Shown piece after piece: positions 43,819 through 45,965 of a DNA stretch of 45,965 bases. Position 1 is the stretch's first letter, and every line of letters begins with the position of its first letter. This DNA comes from Thermomicrobiales bacterium (lineage in GTDB: Bacteria; Chloroflexota; Chloroflexia; Thermomicrobiales; UBA6265), in NCBI GenBank assembly GCA_020853615.1, contig JADYYO010000160.1, positions 1 to 45,965 of the forward strand. The letters run 5' to 3'. A program made the translations under genes and the position numbers. Under the pieces are notes generated by a model, which saw only the letters and a list, made by a program, of their open reading frames with translations, was not told the origin of the DNA and searched no databases.

Positions 43819-45965
43819 ATGGCAGCAGAGCAATTCAGACTGGCGATCGACCTCGACGGGGTGTTGACCGAACACCCGCGTCCTCTGGCGCACGCGGCGT
43901 CGGCGCGCTTCGGCGTCGAGATGCCGGAGAGCGCCTTTGTCGACTCGGCCGGACTCAACGTCCCGGAGCAGGTGCGCGATTGGGTCTACGGCCCGGACGG
44001 TCCCGCCGCCCGCCTCCAGCCCGACCCCGCCGCTGCCCGCTTTCTCCGCCGCGCGATCGATCTCGTCGGCATCGAGAACATCGCGATCGTGACCGCGAGG
44101 CCCGAGACCTCGGCCGACATGACCCGAGCCTGGCTGCGCGAGCACGGCTTCCCCGAGTCCCCGATCATCTTCGCCGACCTTAAGGCGGCGGTCGCGCTCC
44201 GCTCGGGGTTCAGTCACGCGGTCGAGGATAGCCTGCGCCACGCCCGCAACTACGCCGCCGCCGGCATCTCCTGCTTCCTGGTCAAGGCGGGTGATCTCGG
44301 GCGAGATGCGAGCGACCCACACATCACCCCGGCCGACGACCTGGACGCCCTGTTCGACATGATTGCCGCGCACATCGCGCAAAGAGGCGGTGACGCCATG
44401 GATGAGCGACCCGACGCGAGCGAGGACGGCCGGGTCCAGACCGATTCGGCGGAGCGGCCGGTCATTGTCGTCAGCGATGCCATCCACCCCGGGGCGCGCG
44501 ATCGCCTGGCAGCGGCTGCCACCCTCGTCGATGTCGATGGCACCGACCTGCCCGCCCTGCTCGGCGCGGTGCGAGAGGCAGATGCGCTCGTCGTCCGCAG
44601 CGAGACGCAGGTGACCGAGGAGATCATCGCCGCCGCACCTCGACTGCGCGTGGTCGCCCGGGCCGGCGTCGGCGTCGACAATATCGACCTCGAGGCGGCG
44701 ACCCGGGCCGGCGTGGTCGTCCTCAATGCGCCGGGCGCCAACGCGACGTCGGCTGCCGAGCACACCATTGCGCTCCTCCTCGGCGTGACCCGCCAGATCG
44801 CGCTCGCCGATGCCTCCACCCGGGCCGGCCGCTGGGAGCGGAAGACGATGCGGCCGATCGACCTGCAGGGGCGGACCGTCGGCATCGTCGGGTTGGGCCG
44901 GGTCGGCTCGGAGGTCGCGCGCCGGCTCCGCGCCTTCGACATGCGCGTCATCGCCTACGACCCCTACATCACGCCGCAGCGCTTCACCGAGGTCGGGGCC
45001 GCCCCGGTCGACTACGAGACGCTCCTGCACAGCGCCGACGTGGTGACCTTCCATGTCCCGGAGACCGCCGAGACCCTCCACATGCTCGACCGCGAGGCGA
45101 TCACTCACCTGAAGCCGACCGCCATCGTGATCAACGCCGCCCGGGGCGGGGTCGTCGATGAGTCCGCGCTGGCGGATGCCCTGGCCACAGGCCGCATCGC
45201 CGGGGCCGGCGTCGACGTCTTCCCGCACGAGCCGTGCGTCGAGAGCCCGCTTTTCAGCCTGCCGGCGGCGGTCCTCACGCCGCACATCGGCGGCTCGAGC
45301 GCCGAGGCGCTGGCGGCTGTCGGCAAGGTGATCAGCACCACCACCCTGGCGGCGCTGCGTGGCGAGGCGGTGCCGAACGCGGTCAATCTGCCGGCGGCCT
45401 CGCTCCATGCCCCCGAGCTGCAGCGGCTGACGACGGCGGCCGGGGCGGCCGGGCGGCTTCTCGCCGTCCTCGAGCCGCAACTGCCCCGCGCTTTCGGCGT
45501 CACGGTGCGCGGTCTGGTGCCGAGCGACGTCACCGAACACGTCGTCGCCGCCGCGCTCAGCGAAGCGCTGCAGCGCTGGACGAACCTGCGCGTCACCCCG
45601 GTCAACGCGAAGCTCCTCGCCGACGAGCGGGGCATCCGCATCCGCGTCGTGAGCGGCGACGACGAGCCGTCGCGCTTGCCCGACTTTTCGTTCGAGGTCG
45701 TCTCCTCCGAAGAGGGGACGCCGCCCCACTATGTCACGGTGCGCTGGGATCGGAGCGACGCCGCGATCATGGAGGTCGACGGCTTCACGCTCAACAGCCC
45801 CCTCGCCGGCGACGTCCTCATCACCCATCACCGGGACCAGCCGGGCGTCATCGGCGCCGTCGGCACGATCCTTGCTCGCCACGACGTCAACATCGCGGGG
45901 ATGCAGGTCGGCCGGCATCTGCCCCGGCGCGGCGGCGAGGCGATCATGGTCCTCAACGTCGACGA
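43819..45965 (+). CDS. serA: HAD-type phosphatase fused to D-3-phosphoglycerate dehydrogenase (3' partial)
   Basis: One open frame from ATG 43819 runs without a stop to the right edge (715 codons seen). Residues 1-190 are a HAD phosphatase with every family motif: DLDGV (Asp11, Asp13), Thr92, Lys122 and the acidic pair Glu136-Asp137. Residues 214 onward are SerA: AGVGVDNIDLEAA, NAD motif GLGRVG (358-363), catalytic Arg442, Glu471 and His489, then the substrate-binding and ACT regulatory domains (HHRDQPGVIGAVG). SerA oxidises 3-phosphoglycerate, the first step of serine synthesis. A Met at 44398 with AGAGG ten bases before it may also start SerA alone. No serB-type motif (DFDST) is present, so phosphoserine phosphatase activity is not established. 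Confidence 0.85.
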   Translation, partial: MAAEQFRLAIDLDGVLTEHPRPLAHAASARFGVEMPESAFVDSAGLNVPEQVRDWVYGPDGPAARLQPDPAAARFLRRAIDLVGIENIAIVTARPETSADMTRAWLREHGFPESPIIFADLKAAVALRSGFSHAVEDSLRHARNYAAAGISCFLVKAGDLGRDASDPHITPADDLDALFDMIAAHIAQRGGDAMDERPDASEDGRVQTDSAERPVIVVSDAIHPGARDRLAAAATLVDVDGTDLPALLGAVREADALVVRSETQVTEEIIAAAPRLRVVARAGVGVDNIDLEAATRAGVVVLNAPGANATSAAEHTIALLLGVTRQIALADASTRAGRWERKTMRPIDLQGRTVGIVGLGRVGSEVARRLRAFDMRVIAYDPYITPQRFTEVGAAPVDYETLLHSADVVTFHVPETAETLHMLDREAITHLKPTAIVINAARGGVVDESALADALATGRIAGAGVDVFPHEPCVESPLFSLPAAVLTPHIGGSSAEALAAVGKVISTTTLAALRGEAVPNAVNLPAASLHAPELQRLTTAAGAAGRLLAVLEPQLPRAFGVTVRGLVPSDVTEHVVAAALSEALQRWTNLRVTPVNAKLLADERGIRIRVVSGDDEPSRLPDFSFEVVSSEEGTPPHYVTVRWDRSDAAIMEVDGFTLNSPLAGDVLITHHRDQPGVIGAVGTILARHDVNIAGMQVGRHLPRRGGEAIMVLNVD

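Noticed and set aside
43354-45918. An 854-codon open frame on the minus strand
   Set aside because: It is the shadow of the phosphatase-SerA frame and the PRC-barrel gene; the plus strand has HAD and dehydrogenase motifs.

Overview
The window is a dense, GC-rich stretch of ordinary bacterial chromosome. It carries about 38 protein genes, one structural RNA and no prophage, insertion sequence, CRISPR array, rRNA or tRNA that I can see. The gene set suggests a Chloroflexota bacterium, perhaps of the Thermomicrobia/Sphaerobacter type; this is inference, not proof. The clues are a large-type SRP RNA with an Alu domain, a sufCBDSU operon with a SufU scaffold and a Rieske ferredoxin, a Rho factor with a long disordered N-terminus, frequent GTG and TTG starts, and Tat-exported Cys-rich proteins.

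Layout. 1-1478: the end of a membrane-anchored SH3-domain protein, then an AT-richer pocket with a small Tat-exported eight-cysteine protein. 1479-11742 (+): tyrA, a small membrane protein, a degenerate Nudix protein, uvrB, aroQ, an M24 peptidase, efp, accB, xseA, xseB, an AIR-synthase-like protein and an asparaginase-family hydrolase. Many of these overlap by 1-4 bases and are probably translationally coupled. 11743-12084: convergent intergenic region with hairpins and an inverted pair of repeats. 12085-19407 (-): rho with its own promoter and long leader, then (upstream on that strand) glpX, a DinG-type helicase and an M20 peptidase. 19408-22651 (+): sdhA, sdhB and a small membrane protein. 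22676-23014: SRP RNA on the minus strand with promoter and terminator-like hairpin. 23034-25010: a [2Fe-2S] ferredoxin, two unknown small genes and a dUTPase/dCTP-deaminase-family protein. 25010-31316 (-): Fur-family regulator, then sufC-B-D-S-U and Rieske ferredoxin, with a Fur-box-like palindrome in front. 31462-38801: a 2-hydroxyacid dehydrogenase, a membrane protein, a rubredoxin/GltD/ferredoxin fusion, a cupin, an ErpA-type carrier, a DUF1015 protein and the primary-type sigma factor. 38944-45965: a YciI-like protein, mutS, a 28-cysteine Tat protein, a PRC-barrel protein and a phosphatase-SerA fusion that runs off the right edge.

How the genes fit together: iron-sulfur biology dominates the middle. 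The Suf machinery, ErpA carrier, Rieske and plant-type ferredoxins, SdhB, the DinG helicase and the rubredoxin-ferredoxin oxidoreductase all make or use Fe-S clusters, and a Fur-like repressor probably tunes the suf operon. DNA repair (uvrB, xseAB, dinG, mutS) and aromatic or serine amino-acid synthesis (tyrA, aroQ, serA) are the other themes. The most unusual items are the in-frame HAD phosphatase-SerA fusion, the rubredoxin/GltD/ferredoxin flavoprotein, the DinG protein whose exonuclease-like domain has lost its catalytic acids, and the small Tat-exported cysteine-rich proteins.
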